Below are positions 44,506 through 52,983 of a stretch of 64,000 nt of DNA, piece after piece. The position numbers and the translations under genes are program-made. A model generated the notes under the pieces. That model was not told where the DNA came from. It saw nothing but the letters and a program-made list of their open reading frames with translations, and ran no database searches. Location of the stretch: the NCBI RefSeq assembly GCF_014653785.1, contig NZ_BNAS01000003.1, forward strand, positions 23,193 to 87,192, given 5' to 3'. The DNA is from Promicromonospora soli (GTDB lineage: Bacteria > Actinomycetota > Actinomycetes > Actinomycetales > Cellulomonadaceae). Each line of letters begins with the position of its first letter. The first letter of the stretch is position 1.

Positions 44506-45056
44506 CGCCGGAATCCAACCAGGACGACGAGGCCGTGGGGGACCTCTCGTTCGACCCGAAGGGCGCGCTGGACGCCGGGGACGGCGCCGTGCTGACCCGT
44601 CTCGCCCGCGCCGTCGAGGCGGTGGATCCCGTGCCGGACGACCTGGTCGAGCGGTCGCTGTTCGCGATCACGCTGGCCGGCCTCGAGGCCGACCTGATGG
44701 AGGCCGTCTACCTCGACACCCCGCTGGCCGGCGTCCGGGGGGCCGCCGCAGCTGCCCGCGCCGACGACACCGCGCCCGCCGAGGCGAAGACGATCACCTT
44801 CACGCACGACTCGCTGACCGTCATGATCAGCCTGTCTCCGGCCGCGGGTGGCCGGGTACGGATCGACGGCTGGGCCGCGCCGGCGGCCGGCCTGGACGTG
44901 GAGCTGCACCGACCGGGAGTCGACGTCGTCACTGTTGCCTCCGACGAGGACGGCCGGTTCGCCTTCGACTCCGTCGAGCGCGGCCGAGCCAGCCTGGTAG
45001 TCCGCCGGACCGACGGCGGTGGCGGGGCCGTGAGCACGCCGGTCATCGAACTTTGA
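44496..45056 (+). CDS. Sigma-linked protein with carboxypeptidase-regulatory-like domain
   Basis: A 186-aa cytoplasmic protein. The N-terminal half (about residues 30-75) is helical (VPDDLVERSLFAITLAGLEADLMEAVYL). The C-terminal half (about 98-186) is beta-rich and resembles a carboxypeptidase regulatory/Ig-like domain: VRIDGWAAPAAGLDVELHR followed by ASDEDGRFAFDSVERGRASLVVRR. It lacks the HxxxCxxC zinc motif and has no membrane segment. Its 10-nt overlap with the sigma gene suggests an anti-sigma or co-factor role, which is inference. GTG 44496 has AAGGGG about 8 nt upstream. It precedes the subtilisin gene by 90 nt. Confidence 0.72.
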   Translation: MDLTPESNQDDEAVGDLSFDPKGALDAGDGAVLTRLARAVEAVDPVPDDLVERSLFAITLAGLEADLMEAVYLDTPLAGVRGAAAAARADDTAPAEAKTITFTHDSLTVMISLSPAAGGRVRIDGWAAPAAGLDVELHRPGVDVVTVASDEDGRFAFDSVERGRASLVVRRTDGGGGAVSTPVIEL

Positions 45057-45146
45057 CTGCCTGACCTCTGAATCTCTGACCTTCAGACCCGGCCAAGGGG
45101 CTTGGCAGGGTCTCTCAAGTACGCCTATCGATCGAGAGGTACTGCT

Positions 45147-46670
45147 GTGAGTGAGCCAATGCCCGAGGGCATGCGCGTCCGGGACCACGCGGGTGGATGG
45201 CGGCCGGTCCGGGAACTGGATCCGGCGTCGGACCGGCTTCCCGGTGGGGGTCGCGCCGCGCCGACTCGTTACGTTCGTGACCGCGTGATCATCCGCGGCG
45301 ATGTCGAGGGGGGCCACAACGCGCTCCTCGACATGATCACGGCTCGCGCCCGCGAGAACGGCGTATCTGTGACCGTGGGGGAGTTTGACCAGGCGCCGTC
45401 GCGCGAGGCTGCCGACGTCCTCGGAGCGCGGCCCGATGTCGAGGTGCGGCTCGACGCGGTGCGGGACGACTGGGACGCACTCGGGCTCATGGTATCGGTC
45501 GTGCAGGACGCCGGGGAGAGCCGCAAGCGGGTTTCACTGGACCATGTAGTGACGGGCCACAAGAATCATGCCGGATTTGGCGACCCGCACAAGCGGGTTC
45601 CTGCGGTATTTCCGGGGACGCCGCCTGTCCGCACCGCCAACGGGACGTCGCCCCTGGTGACGTCGGACGGGGTCGACCGGCCGGTTGTGGCGATCCTCGA
45701 TACCGGCATCGGGCAGCACCCGTGGTTCGACGAGCCCGGGACGGTCGTCCTTCGCGGCGCAGAACTTGACGGCCAGCCCATCGGGACCTACCCCGAGGAG
45801 GACGTGGATGCAGAGCGCGAGGGACGCCGCGACGGTGCGACGTCACCGCTCGACCCTTATGCGGGCCACGGCACCTTCATTGCCGGGGTTGTCCACCAGA
45901 CGTGCCCTGACGCGGCACTGCTCCCGGTCCGCGTCTACGGCGGGGACGGCACGGCTTCCGAGTGGGACTTCGCACGATCGGTGGAGCGGCTCCTGGAGTT
46001 CCACCTGCGCGGACTCGCAGGAGTCCCGGGGTACTTTCCCGTCGACGTCATGGTGATCGCCAGCGGCTACTACCTGGAGCACCCCGAGGACGATGACGAC
46101 TACGAGGGTGTCTACCGCGGCCGACTCCGGGATCTGCGCCGGGCGGGCGTGCTCGTGGTGGCGTCAGCGGGCAATGACGGATCCACCCGGAGGACCTTTC
46201 CCGCTGGCTGGGCACCGCCGGTTCGGCGCACGAGCAACGGGGTGGTGCCCGCCGACGCACATGACCTCAGCCCCGAGTACACGCCGTTGCTGGGCGTGGC
46301 CGCGTCCAACCCGGACGGCACCCTGGCCGACTTCAGCAACGATGGCGCCTGGATCTCGGCAGTCCGCCCGGGCGTCCAGGTCCTGAGCACGATGCCCACC
46401 ACGTTCGACGGGGCGGCGGAGGGCGAGCGGTCGGCGGACGGACTGCGGCACGCTATCGACCCGGACGACTTCACGCACGGCTACGGGACGTGGAGCGGAA
46501 CCTCGTTCTCGGCACCCCACCTCGCGGGTGAGCTCGCGGCGGTGATTTTCGCGGGCCGAGCCGCCGGTCAGCTGCCAGCGGCGAATGCTCTGGGCCGTGT
46601 CAGCGACGCCTGGCATGCTGTGACTCAGGTCGGGGATCTCTACTCGGAGGTGCCCGGGGTGCCAGTGTGA
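45147..46670 (+). CDS. Cytoplasmic S8 subtilisin-family serine protease
   Basis: A 507-aa S8 protease. The triad is visible: D185 (VAILDTGIG), H241 (GHGTFIAG) and S453 (GTSFSAPHLAG), with oxyanion-hole N343 (ASAGNDG). The first 180 residues hold no signal peptide or transmembrane segment, so the enzyme is probably intracellular. The region at about 45-150 may be a regulatory domain or propeptide. GTG 45147 is chosen because GAGAGG lies 7 nt upstream. It is followed after 26 nt by the first CHAT gene, so the two proteases belong to one transcript. Confidence 0.92.
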   Translation: MSEPMPEGMRVRDHAGGWRPVRELDPASDRLPGGGRAAPTRYVRDRVIIRGDVEGGHNALLDMITARARENGVSVTVGEFDQAPSREAADVLGARPDVEVRLDAVRDDWDALGLMVSVVQDAGESRKRVSLDHVVTGHKNHAGFGDPHKRVPAVFPGTPPVRTANGTSPLVTSDGVDRPVVAILDTGIGQHPWFDEPGTVVLRGAELDGQPIGTYPEEDVDAEREGRRDGATSPLDPYAGHGTFIAGVVHQTCPDAALLPVRVYGGDGTASEWDFARSVERLLEFHLRGLAGVPGYFPVDVMVIASGYYLEHPEDDDDYEGVYRGRLRDLRRAGVLVVASAGNDGSTRRTFPAGWAPPVRRTSNGVVPADAHDLSPEYTPLLGVAASNPDGTLADFSNDGAWISAVRPGVQVLSTMPTTFDGAAEGERSADGLRHAIDPDDFTHGYGTWSGTSFSAPHLAGELAAVIFAGRAAGQLPAANALGRVSDAWHAVTQVGDLYSEVPGVPV

Positions 46671-46696
46671 TGTCCTGAGGGGTGCGGTGAGTAGAG

Positions 46697-49312
46697 GTGG
46701 GTAGGAGTGCGGCGGGCTTCAGGGTGCTCGCCGAGCGATTCGAGCGGGCGCGGGAATGGAACATCCGCGCCCGCCCGCGTCGTGCTCGCCGCGAGTTTCA
46801 GGCTCTCCTTCGCGACCTCGACAGCTACGACGAAGCGGATCTCGCCACTGACGAGCGCGTCACGTGGGCGTGGCTTCTCGCGCGGTCCTGGATGGGACTT
46901 GCCCAGGCGGACCTCGCATGTACCGGAGATCTTCAGGCTGCGCTCGGATCGCTCGACCGGGCTCTGGGCGCCGCACAATTGGTCGACGGCGTGGAGCGTC
47001 GTCGCATCGAGGCCGTGACCTCGGGGCAACGGGGGATGTTTCTGCTCAACGCCGGGGAGCTTGAGGAGGCGGTGCGGCTCTTCGATCGGGTGCTCGCAGT
47101 CAGCGACGACGGGGAACCCCGAGATCTGGCCGTTGCGTACCTCAACCGGGCCTCCGCCCTGTCGGATCTCGGCGACGTTGAGGGAGCCCTGGCGGACAAC
47201 CTAGCGGCGGTGCGGCATGCTGAGGCGGCCGGAACTCCGGTGCTCGTGGCCTTCGCGCGGCACAACTCAGGCTTCTACCTGAGCATGTTGGGCGATGCAC
47301 CCGCGGCCCTCGCGGAGATGGCGGCCGCACGCATGTTTGCTCCGGATCAGGATGACGGTATTCCGCTTCTGGGCCGGGCTGAAGTGCTGTACAGCGTGGG
47401 CTTGCTGGACGAGGCGGAGACACTGTTAGGTGAGGCGATCCCGCAATTGCTCAAGGCCGGACTGCGCACCGATCGTGCTATTGCCGAGTACTTCCGGGCC
47501 CGGTGCCTGCTCGCGCTGCTTCGATTCGAGGAGGCGTCCGCCTTTGCTGCCCGCGCACGTAGGCACTTCACGTCCGCGGGCTACGAGCAGTGGGCCGTAC
47601 TGGCGCGGGTCCTTGAGCTTGAGGCAGCACTTGCTCCGGTTCGCCGAGGTGTACAAGCTCCGACGACGCGTACTACCTACATCCGGGGAGCGCAGGCGCT
47701 CGCTGCCGCACGAGACGGGGACGCGGCGGGGCTCGTCCTCGGCCAGCATCCAGGCCACGCGGCGCGGCTGGTAGCAGCACAGTGGTTCCTGCTCGGACGC
47801 GACCTCGATGCAGCCCGAGCCGCGCTCGCGGAACTTCCCCGCGGTCTGACAAGTGCCCCGCTGACCATGCGGATCCAGCACTACACGGTCCAGGCGGAAC
47901 TCTCGTTTGCGACGGGCGACCGCGCGAAGGGTCTGCGCGCGGTGCGTGCAGGTCTGGGCCTCCTCGCCAACCATCGCAGCCGACTCGGTTCGGTCGAGTC
48001 AGTCACGGCCGCAGCGGCGCACGGCGAGGACCTGAACCGCATCGACGTCACGGCCGCCGCACGAACTGGCCGTCCCGCCGCCCTGTTCGACGCGCTTGAG
48101 CGCGGACGCGCCACCTTCGCCGGCACGGGCCGCGTCACCCCGCCCGACGACGCCGAGGCCGCTGCACTCCTCACCGAGGCACGGGGCCTCCTGGCCAGGG
48201 CGCGCGAGCTGCCCGGAGGGCACGCGAGGGAGCGGGAGCGACTCTCCGGCCGTGCTCGCCGCATCCAGGACGAGGTGCGGGAGCGCTCGTGGCGGCACGC
48301 GGGCAACGCGGGCGCCGTTCAACGCCCGGTCACGGCCCGCGAACTGCGCCGAATCCTTGCTGAGCGAGGCGATGACGCATCCGTGGTGGCGAACTTCTTT
48401 GTGCTCGACAGCATGCTGCGCTGCGTCCGGGTGGACGCCAACGGCCTGACGACCATCGAGTTCGGCCCGGCGGAGGACGTGACCGAGCGGGTCCGCCGCG
48501 TCGGAGCGGACTTTGCCATGGCGGCCAACGAGTTGATCCCGGCGCCGCTTCGTGCCGCCGCCAGTTCGTCGTTGGAGCGCAACCTCAAGGCACTCGACAC
48601 CATCCTTCTCGCCCCGGTGCGCGCCCAGGGCGACCTCTATGTCGTGGCACGGGAACCACTCCTCAGGGTGCCGTGGTCGGCGCTCCCGTCTCGTGGTGCG
48701 CTGCGCACCGCCGTGAATTCGTATGTCGCGCGTGGCCGCACGCATGCGCGACCCAGTGGGAAGCGGCGTCTGCTCGCAGCGGCGGGTCCGGGCGTCGCCC
48801 AAGGGGCAGACGAAGCCGCCGCCGTCGGACTGCAGTGGGCGGGTGCAACCGTGTTGACCGGGGACGATGCCGTCACCGAGCACATTCGCACGGCCCTCGC
48901 CACGCACGACGTCGTACACCTGGCAACCCACGGCCAGCACGACGCCGACAACCCTCTCTTCGCGAGCATCGACCTCGCCGACGGTCCGCTGTTCGCCCAC
49001 GAGCTCGACGGCACGCCGTTGCCAGGTTCGGTGGTGATCCTGTCCTCGTGCGAGGTCGGCGGTTCCACCCAGGTGCTCGGCGGTGAGGTCCTGGGCCTGA
49101 CCTCGGTGCTCCTGCGCCTGGGTGCCCGCGCGGTCATCGCGTCGGTCGCCAAGCTCTCGGACGAGCTCGCGGCCCGCGTCATGCCACGCCTGCACGCCCA
49201 TCTCCGCGAGACCGACGACCCGGAAGCAGCGCTCGCAGCGGCCCTCAAGGACGTTGCCGAGCCGGTACCGCTGGTCTGCTTCAGCTCGGTCGAAGGCCTG
49301 GCAGTCACCTGA
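46697..49312 (+). CDS. TPR-CHAT caspase-like protease 1
   Basis: An 871-aa protein. The N-terminal half (about residues 90-340) is a superhelix of TPR-like helical pairs, with ASALSDLGDVEGALADN and FARHNSGFYLSMLGDAPAALAEM as clear repeats. A linker of charged helices follows. The C-terminal CHAT domain (about 650-868) has the caspase-like dyad H745 in LATHGQHD and C785 in ILSSCEVGG, so it should be an active cysteine protease. GTG 46697 has only a weak ribosome-binding site. It is likely cytoplasmic. The downstream paralogue has the same domain plan. Confidence 0.9.
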   Translation: MGRSAAGFRVLAERFERAREWNIRARPRRARREFQALLRDLDSYDEADLATDERVTWAWLLARSWMGLAQADLACTGDLQAALGSLDRALGAAQLVDGVERRRIEAVTSGQRGMFLLNAGELEEAVRLFDRVLAVSDDGEPRDLAVAYLNRASALSDLGDVEGALADNLAAVRHAEAAGTPVLVAFARHNSGFYLSMLGDAPAALAEMAAARMFAPDQDDGIPLLGRAEVLYSVGLLDEAETLLGEAIPQLLKAGLRTDRAIAEYFRARCLLALLRFEEASAFAARARRHFTSAGYEQWAVLARVLELEAALAPVRRGVQAPTTRTTYIRGAQALAAARDGDAAGLVLGQHPGHAARLVAAQWFLLGRDLDAARAALAELPRGLTSAPLTMRIQHYTVQAELSFATGDRAKGLRAVRAGLGLLANHRSRLGSVESVTAAAAHGEDLNRIDVTAAARTGRPAALFDALERGRATFAGTGRVTPPDDAEAAALLTEARGLLARARELPGGHARERERLSGRARRIQDEVRERSWRHAGNAGAVQRPVTARELRRILAERGDDASVVANFFVLDSMLRCVRVDANGLTTIEFGPAEDVTERVRRVGADFAMAANELIPAPLRAAASSSLERNLKALDTILLAPVRAQGDLYVVAREPLLRVPWSALPSRGALRTAVNSYVARGRTHARPSGKRRLLAAAGPGVAQGADEAAAVGLQWAGATVLTGDDAVTEHIRTALATHDVVHLATHGQHDADNPLFASIDLADGPLFAHELDGTPLPGSVVILSSCEVGGSTQVLGGEVLGLTSVLLRLGARAVIASVAKLSDELAARVMPRLHAHLRETDDPEAALAAALKDVAEPVPLVCFSSVEGLAVT

Positions 49313-49369
49313 TCGGTTCCCGAGGCAACCACACTCGAGCCTCCGACCTGCAACGTCGCACGGGCCGGT

Positions 49370-49387
49370 GACATGACCTGCCATGTC
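49370..49387. promoter_or_regulatory. Inverted repeat between the two CHAT genes
   Basis: GACATG-ACCTGC-CATGTC is a perfect 6-bp inverted repeat in the 129-nt gap before the second CHAT gene. It could be a regulator site or part of an internal promoter. Nothing else in the gap is strongly marked. Confidence 0.3.
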
Positions 49388-49441
49388 CCGCTACCGTGTC
49401 CCGCCTGAGCCCACGGGCGCGTGGAGATGGTAGGGGGCAAC

Positions 49442-52036
49442 ATGTGGCCCGAACTCGAGGCGGAGCTGCTGGCCGCCCGGGATCTGAACTCCCGGTCGCT
49501 GCCCGGCGAAGCCCTGCCCCGGTTCCGGCACGTGCTCGACCGGCTCCGAGTCATGGACCCGAGCGGCCTCGCTCCCACTGACCACGAGCGCTGGGCCGAG
49601 GGCATGATGCGCTCCCTGACGGGGGAGGCCGTGGCGGTGCAGGCGGTCGAGGACGCGCTGGACAAGCCGCTCGCCCTGCTCGACGACGCCGAGGGCCGTG
49701 CAGCCGCGGCGCCGTCCCAGAGCCAGGGACGCCTGGCCGCCGTCATCGCCGCGACGCGGGGCCTGCTCCTGCAGCGCGCGGGTCGGCTCACCGACGCCAT
49801 GGCCGCCTACGACCAGGTGCTCGCAGATCCGGAGGTGCTCCCGGCGCGGGACCGGGCGGCGGCCCTGCTCAACCGCGGTGCCACCGCCATCGAGCTCGGC
49901 CGGCTGGACGCGGCGCTCCGTGACTTCGACGCCTGCCGCGAGCAGGCGATGCGCGCCGGCCTGTCCAACATCGCTTCCCTGGCCCTGCACAACACGGGGT
50001 TCGTGCGGTACGCGCTCGGGGACCTGCCCGGTGCGCTGCAGGCCATGGCCGCCGCCCGCGCGGTCGACCCGGAGCGCGCCGACGGGGTGCTCGACATCGG
50101 CCGTGGCGCCGTCCTCTACGAGGCCGGCCTGATCGAGGAAGCTGAGCAGGTCCTCACCCAGGCGATCTCCCGAATGTCCGTGCCCGGCCGCGCGCAGCAC
50201 CGGGCGGAAGCCGAGTACTTTCGCGCCCGCTGCCTGATGGCGCTGCATCGCTGGGACGAGGCCCGCGTTTGTGCGGCCTTCGTCCGGCAGTACTACGCCG
50301 GCGTCGGTCACCCGCAGCGGGCCGCGGTAGCTCGCGTCGCGGAGCTGGAGGCGATCCTCCTGCCGATCCGGCGCGGTGAGACGCCCGTGCCGAGCGACGC
50401 CCTCCGCCGCGCAGAGCAGGCGCTCGAAGCGGCCGAGGCGGGAGACGAGGTGGACCCGCTGCTCGGGCAGCACCCCGGCCTCGCCGCGCGGTTCGTCGCC
50501 GCTCAGTGGTATCTCCTGGCCGACGACGTCGGCGCCGCCCGCGCCGTCCTCGACAACCTCCCGGACGGCATGGCCGACGCCCCGCTGACCACCCGGATCC
50601 AGCAGCAGACGGTGCTCGCCCAGCTCGCGTTCGCGTCCGGGGATCGCGCCGGCGGCGTGGCGGCCGTGCGCGCTGGGTTCGGGATGATGGCGGATCACAG
50701 CCTGGGCCTCGGCTCGGTGGAGTCCGTGACCGCCGCGGCGGCGCACGGCGTCGACCTGCAGCGGACCGACATCGCGGCCGCCGTGCGCACCGGCCGGCCC
50801 GATGCGCTCTTCGAGGCGGTCGAGCGGGGTCGTGCCACGTTCGCCGGGGCGGGGTGGGCCGCCGCGCCGGACGACCCCGCGGTGGGAGCACTCCTCACGG
50901 AGGCCCGCGGACTCGTCGTCCGGGCTCGAACACTCACGAACCGGGAGAGTGCGGCCGAGCGTGAGCAGCTGTTCGGACGCTCCCGCAGGCTCCTGGCGGC
51001 CGCCCGCGAACGCGCCTGGCACCGCACCGGCGACGACGCCGCGACCGGGGAGCGCCCCGCCACCGCGGCGGAGGTGCGCACCCTCCTGGCCGCCCGCGAC
51101 GACGGCGCGGTGCTCGCCAACTTCATGGTGATCGACGGCGTCCTGCGGTGCGTCCGTCTGGACGCGCACGGTGCTCGCACCCTGGACCTCGCGCCCCACG
51201 CCGCGGTCGCTGAACGGGTGCTGCGCGCTCGCGCCGACCTCGGGGTGTGTGCCAACGACCTCGTGCCCACGGCGTTGCGCGACGTCGCCCGCCGCTCGCT
51301 GACCCGCAACCTCGACGCACTCGACACGCTCCTGGCGATCCCGCTGGAGGCGGACGGCCCGCTTTACGTCGCAGGCCGGGATCCGCTGGTCGGCGTGCCG
51401 TGGACGGCTCTCCCGTCCCGGCGGGGCCAGCGCACGACCATGCGCTCGTACGTCGCACGGGGACGCGCCCACCCCCGGCCGGGGGAGGGGCGCCGGCTCC
51501 TCGCGGCGCACGGCCCCGGCGTGACGCTCGGAGCGAGCGAGGTGCGGGCCGTGGGCGAGGTCTGGGCGGGCGCGACCGTCCTCACGGGAGGGGCCGCGAC
51601 CACGGCCGCGGTGCGCGAGGCGCTCGCGACCCACGACGTCGTGCACCTCGCGACACATGGCAGGCACGACGCCGACAACCCTCTCTTCGCCTCGATCGAC
51701 CTGGCCGACGGCCCGCTGTTCGCGCACGAGCTCGACGGCACGCGGCTGCCGGGCTCCGTGGTGATCCTGTCCGCGTGCGAGGTCGGTGGCTCGTCCCAGG
51801 TGGTCGGCGGCGAGGTGCTCGGCCTGACGTCGGTCCTTCTGCGGCTCGGCGCCCGCGCCGTCGTCGCGGCCGTCGCACCGCTCTCCGACGCCGTCGCCGC
51901 CCGCGTGATGCCACGGTTCCACGCCCACCTGCGCGCGACGGACGACCCGGAGGCCGCGCTGGCGGCGGCGCTCGCGGACGAGCCCGAGCCCGCGCCGCTG
52001 GTGTGCTTCGGCTCCCTGGAGGGACTCCCGCGCTGA
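49442..52036 (+). CDS. TPR-CHAT caspase-like protease 2
   Basis: An 864-aa paralogue of the previous protein. The TPR-like half (about residues 80-330; LLNRGATAIELGRLDAALRDFD and LHNTGFVRYALGDLPGALQAM) has diverged. The CHAT domain keeps H739 (LATHGRHD) and C779 (ILSACEVGG) and long shared blocks such as NPLFASIDLADGPLFAHELD. I chose ATG 49442 because TAGGGGG lies about 5-6 nt upstream. The GTG at 49421 is an alternative. It ends 332 nt before rplJ. Base composition is more GC-rich than CHAT 1, so the copies may have separate histories. Confidence 0.9.
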   Translation: MWPELEAELLAARDLNSRSLPGEALPRFRHVLDRLRVMDPSGLAPTDHERWAEGMMRSLTGEAVAVQAVEDALDKPLALLDDAEGRAAAAPSQSQGRLAAVIAATRGLLLQRAGRLTDAMAAYDQVLADPEVLPARDRAAALLNRGATAIELGRLDAALRDFDACREQAMRAGLSNIASLALHNTGFVRYALGDLPGALQAMAAARAVDPERADGVLDIGRGAVLYEAGLIEEAEQVLTQAISRMSVPGRAQHRAEAEYFRARCLMALHRWDEARVCAAFVRQYYAGVGHPQRAAVARVAELEAILLPIRRGETPVPSDALRRAEQALEAAEAGDEVDPLLGQHPGLAARFVAAQWYLLADDVGAARAVLDNLPDGMADAPLTTRIQQQTVLAQLAFASGDRAGGVAAVRAGFGMMADHSLGLGSVESVTAAAAHGVDLQRTDIAAAVRTGRPDALFEAVERGRATFAGAGWAAAPDDPAVGALLTEARGLVVRARTLTNRESAAEREQLFGRSRRLLAAARERAWHRTGDDAATGERPATAAEVRTLLAARDDGAVLANFMVIDGVLRCVRLDAHGARTLDLAPHAAVAERVLRARADLGVCANDLVPTALRDVARRSLTRNLDALDTLLAIPLEADGPLYVAGRDPLVGVPWTALPSRRGQRTTMRSYVARGRAHPRPGEGRRLLAAHGPGVTLGASEVRAVGEVWAGATVLTGGAATTAAVREALATHDVVHLATHGRHDADNPLFASIDLADGPLFAHELDGTRLPGSVVILSACEVGGSSQVVGGEVLGLTSVLLRLGARAVVAAVAPLSDAVAARVMPRFHAHLRATDDPEAALAAALADEPEPAPLVCFGSLEGLPR

Positions 52037-52124
52037 CGGCCGGCGTCCGGGCGTGGCGGGCGGCGTCGGGCAGCGTGTGGCGAGGGCCACCGCCCGCCGG
52101 TGCGGCACCACCCCAGGGATCGTG

Positions 52125-52130
52125 TAACCT
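52125..52130 (+). promoter_or_regulatory. Candidate -10 box of the rplJ-rplL transcript
   Basis: TAACCT preceded by GTG lies about 90 nt after the second CHAT gene and would start transcription near 52137. The same TAACCT is the -10 box of the rpsL promoter. No clear -35 is seen at 17-18 nt upstream. Confidence 0.4.
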
Positions 52131-52136
52131 TCTCAG

Positions 52137-52299
52137 GTAACCCAAGACCGCCGGTCGTCCGACGCTGCCCGCTCTTCACGAGCACAGGGCGGAAGAAGAC
52201 CGAAGTCCCGCTGAGAGCGGGGGCCTGCGCAGGTGACGAACTCGAGTGTGGCCCTGCCGCACGAACCGAGCCCCGTGCGCCTGCGCCGGGGCTCTTTTT
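52137..52299 (+). ncRNA. L10 leader RNA upstream of rplJ
   Basis: The region between the second CHAT gene and rplJ has no coding sequence but contains a structured leader. A short GACCG-C-CGGTC repeat is near 52147, then a GAAGAAGACCGAAGTCCCGC-like segment, ending in a terminator. The position and layout fit the ribosomal protein L10 leader, where L10 (with L12) binds to control its own mRNA. The exact fold is inferred. Confidence 0.6.
52268..52299 (+). terminator. Attenuator terminator in the L10 leader
   Basis: GAGCCCCG (52268-52275) pairs with CGGGGCTC (52287-52294) across an 11-nt loop and is followed by TTTTT. It lies 70 nt upstream of the rplJ start. An intrinsic terminator placed inside the leader suggests transcription attenuation of rplJ-rplL. 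Confidence 0.85.
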
Positions 52300-52368
52300 C
52301 TCGTTCCGGGGCAACGCCCGGGGCTCACGCCCCAGGGGGCCGGTGGTACCACCACCGGAAGGATTGCC

Positions 52369-52899
52369 ATGGCGAGGCCGGAGAAGGCAGCCGCTGTCGC
52401 AGAGCTGGCGGGCAAGTTCCGCGGCTCGAGCGCAGCCGTGCTGACCGAGTACCGCGGGCTCACCGTCGCGCAGCTCAAGGAGCTGCGTCGGTCGCTCAGC
52501 GGCAACGCAACCTACGCCGTGGTGAAGAACACGCTGACCAACATCGCGGCCAAGGAAGCCGGCATCGACTCGCTCGACGCCGACCTCAAGGGTCCCTCCG
52601 CGATCGCGTTCGTGACCGGTGACCCGGTCGAGGCCGCCAAGGGTCTGCGTGACTTCGCCAAGGCGAACCCTGCTCTGGTCATCAAGGGCGGCGTGCTCGA
52701 CGGCCGCCCGATGTCCGCTGCAGAGATCACGAAGCTCGCGGACCTCGAGTCCCGCGAGGTTCTGCTGGCCAAGGTGGCCGGCGGTCTGAAGGCCACGCTG
52801 ACGCGTGCCGCGTACGCCTTCACCGCCAAGCCCGCCCAGGTCGCTCGCGTTATCGATGCCCTGCGTCAGAAGCAGGAGTCGGAGGGCGCTGCCGCCTGA
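52369..52899 (+). CDS. rplJ: 50S ribosomal protein L10
   Basis: A 176-aa L10 that anchors L7/L12 dimers at the ribosome stalk base. It has [17 protein letters not shown], the RNA-binding [16 protein letters not shown]-like helix, [13 protein letters not shown] and the C-terminal L12-binding helix. ATG 52369 is supported by GGAAGGA 6-12 nt upstream. It is co-transcribed with rplL after 84 nt. L10 expression is likely controlled by the leader described above. Confidence 0.96.
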   Translation: MARPEKAAAVAELAGKFRGSSAAVLTEYRGLTVAQLKELRRSLSGNATYAVVKNTLTNIAAKEAGIDSLDADLKGPSAIAFVTGDPVEAAKGLRDFAKANPALVIKGGVLDGRPMSAAEITKLADLESREVLLAKVAGGLKATLTRAAYAFTAKPAQVARVIDALRQKQESEGAAA

Positions 52900-52983
52900 T
52901 CGGGCGGTCGCGCTAGAACAAAACCCCCTGCTTCTGGCGGGCCGGAACCGGCCCGCGAAGCGCCTACTGAAAGGAACGCCATC

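Noticed and set aside
49391-52111. A 906-codon minus-strand frame opposite CHAT 2
   Set aside because: Arg/Gly-rich with no recognisable domain, opposite a clear gene with catalytic motifs.
43618-52299. Direct-repeat att sites flanking the CHAT island
   Set aside because: No shared direct repeat, integrase or transposase was seen at the two edges. The insertion idea rests on gene order only.
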